Part shown: positions 5,890 through 7,169 of the stretch, piece after piece | Position numbering within the stretch: the stretch's first letter is position 1 | How the letters are laid out: each line of letters starts with the position of its first letter | Origin: Hyphomicrobiales bacterium | GTDB taxonomy: Bacteria; Pseudomonadota; Alphaproteobacteria; Rhizobiales; Aestuariivirgaceae | DNA: 7,169 nt | Assembly (NCBI GenBank): GCA_025356765.1 | Contig: JANXRO010000072.1 | Location: 1-7,169, forward strand | Direction of reading: 5' to 3' | Program-made: the position numbers and the translations under genes | The notes under the pieces: model-generated | What the model was told of the DNA's origin: nothing | Seen by the model: only the letters and a program-made list of their open reading frames with translations | Database searches by the model: none

Positions 5890-7169
5890 GCAGCGCCGCC
5901 CAACCCACAGCAACATTCCTCCAAGGTTCCATCTTTAAACATGTGGTGGTGATGACGCTGACAGGCGCACTTGGTTTGATGACGCTGTTCATCGTCGATC
6001 TGGCCGATCTCTATTTTCTATCGAGCCTGAATGATACGCATATCACCGCTGCGATCGGTTTTGGCGGCACGCTGGATTTTGCCAATTTGTCATTGGCCAT
6101 CGGCGCAGGCATTGCCGCTGTGGCCCTCGTATCGCGCAACATGGGTGCCAGACAGCCTGAACGCGCCAAACAATTTGCTTCTAGTTCGCTTTACATGTCG
6201 CTTGCAATTTCCGCGATCTATACGGCTCTGGTCTGTATTTTCATCTCACCAATTTTATCATTGCTGGGTGCCACAGGTGAAACGGCACACCTCGCCAAGA
6301 TTTTCATCTGGACGCTTTCGCCGGGGTTCATTTGCCTCGCAGGCGCGCTGTCTTGTTCGTTCAGTTTGCGCGGCCTTGGTGATGCCAAGCGGGCCATGTA
6401 CATCACACTCTCGTCGGCCATTGCCACACTGATCCTTGATCCCATTTTCATTTATAAGTTCGGCTGGGGCATCCAAGGCGCTGCCGCTGCCAATGCCATT
6501 TCCTATGCGCTCTGTTTTGGCGTGGGCCTTTATAGTTTGGCCAAGGTGCACAACTTTCTAAGCCCCTTCAATTGGCAGGGATTCAAGCGCGATTGGCCTG
6601 CCGTGTGGGGCATTGCCCTGCCCTCCATTGTATCGCAATTGGCAACGCCTTTTGCCGCAGGTTACATGAACCATGTTTTCGCACCCTATGGTGATGAGAT
6701 CGTCACTGCCAGCACTGTGGTGAACCGCGTGGTGCCCGTGGCTTTCGGCGTGATCTTTTCACTGTCTGGTGCGGTTGGCCCGATCATTGGCCAAAATTTT
6801 GGAGCGAAAGATTTTCCGCGTGTAAAACGCGCACTGCGCGACGGCCTAACCTTCGCGGTGCTCTATTCGGTTGCAACATCGCTGATCTTGTATTTTTTGC
6901 GCCATGAACTCATCGCAGCTTTTCACATTTCAGGCCGCGCGGCGGAGTTGGTGGATTTCTTTTCAACCTATATCGCCGTGTCTTGGGCCTTGCTCGGCGG
7001 ATTATTCGTCGCTGCTGCTGCATTCAACAACCTGGGCAAGCCCATCTATTCGACATGGACAAATTGGGTTCGCGCCACATTAGGCACTATTCCCTTCGCC
7101 ATGATCGGCGGAGCTTATGCAGGTGCTGAGGGCATTATGGTGGGTACCGCCATTGGCGGCGCAATTTGT
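5886..7169 (+). CDS. MATE-family multidrug/metabolite efflux transporter (3' end beyond window)
   Basis: Inner-membrane secondary transporter, presumably H+- or Na+-driven export; cargo unknown. 428 codons are open to the right edge with no stop; MATE proteins are about 450-470 residues, so most of it is present. The translation is a run of hydrophobic helices with family signposts: LMTLFIVDLADLYFLSSL near residue 31, GAGIAAVALVSRNMGARQPERA (first-half cytoplasmic loop), SLRGLGDAKRAMYITL, ILDPIFIYKFGWGIQGAA, and the second-half counterpart GAVGPIIGQNFGAKDFPRVKRAL. The two halves thus show the duplicated six-helix layout. The ATG overlaps the TGA of the upstream gene (ATGA) and has AGGA at 5874-5877, 8 bases before it. 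It is the third gene of the tldD operon. Closest alternatives in the same superfamily (DinF-like, NorM-like) cannot be separated by eye. Confidence 0.93.
   Translation, partial: MSSAAQPTATFLQGSIFKHVVVMTLTGALGLMTLFIVDLADLYFLSSLNDTHITAAIGFGGTLDFANLSLAIGAGIAAVALVSRNMGARQPERAKQFASSSLYMSLAISAIYTALVCIFISPILSLLGATGETAHLAKIFIWTLSPGFICLAGALSCSFSLRGLGDAKRAMYITLSSAIATLILDPIFIYKFGWGIQGAAAANAISYALCFGVGLYSLAKVHNFLSPFNWQGFKRDWPAVWGIALPSIVSQLATPFAAGYMNHVFAPYGDEIVTASTVVNRVVPVAFGVIFSLSGAVGPIIGQNFGAKDFPRVKRALRDGLTFAVLYSVATSLILYFLRHELIAAFHISGRAAELVDFFSTYIAVSWALLGGLFVAAAAFNNLGKPIYSTWTNWVRATLGTIPFAMIGGAYAGAEGIMVGTAIGGAIC

Noticed and set aside
6031..6551. Open frames on both strands inside the MATE gene
   Set aside because: The frame from 5886 stays open to the edge with full MATE signatures, so these are shadows.
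1..7169. CRISPR arrays, tRNA/rRNA genes, insertion sequences, phage or defence genes
   Set aside because: No regularly spaced repeats, clover-leaf sequences, transposase motifs or terminal inverted repeats were seen; the region reads as core chromosome.

Overview
The window looks like a chromosomal segment of an alphaproteobacterium with mid-range base composition. The mitochondrial-type aa3 cytochrome c oxidase subunits, an IalB-family periplasmic protein and a tldD gene next to the cox genes are a combination I associate with that class. I cannot name the genus.

Layout. Left part, minus strand (15-2578): ctaC then ctaD, subunits II and I of cytochrome c oxidase, 20 bases apart. This is the start of a cox operon that continues off the left edge. 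Middle: a divergent control region of 231 bases (2579-2809), then a GTG-started ialB-family gene (2810-3427, plus) closed by a strong intrinsic terminator (3455-3486). A small minus-strand gene of 64 codons (3485-3679) converges on that terminator. A second divergent control region (3680-3856) carries a pair of 21-bp-phased repeats. Right part, plus strand: tldD (3857-5275), an HAD-family phosphatase-like gene (5275-5889) and a MATE-family transporter (5886 to the right edge, incomplete). These overlap by 1 and 4 bases and so form one tightly coupled operon.

How they work together. CtaC takes electrons from cytochrome c through CuA and passes them to heme a and the heme a3/CuB centre of CtaD, where oxygen is reduced and protons are pumped. 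TldD is the catalytic half of the TldD/TldE metalloprotease; no tldE is visible. The HAD protein and the MATE exporter are translationally coupled to it, but their substrates are unknown.

Main observation. The oxidase keeps every heme, CuB, CuA, D-channel and K-channel residue I checked. However, both carboxylate ligands of the non-redox Mg/Mn site at the subunit I/II interface are replaced: Asp to Ala at CtaD residue 406, and Glu to Gln at CtaC residue 241. Two matched losses in two different genes suggest this oxidase has lost or rebuilt that metal site. The CuA-side Asp and the aromatic electron-entry loop of CtaC are also altered.
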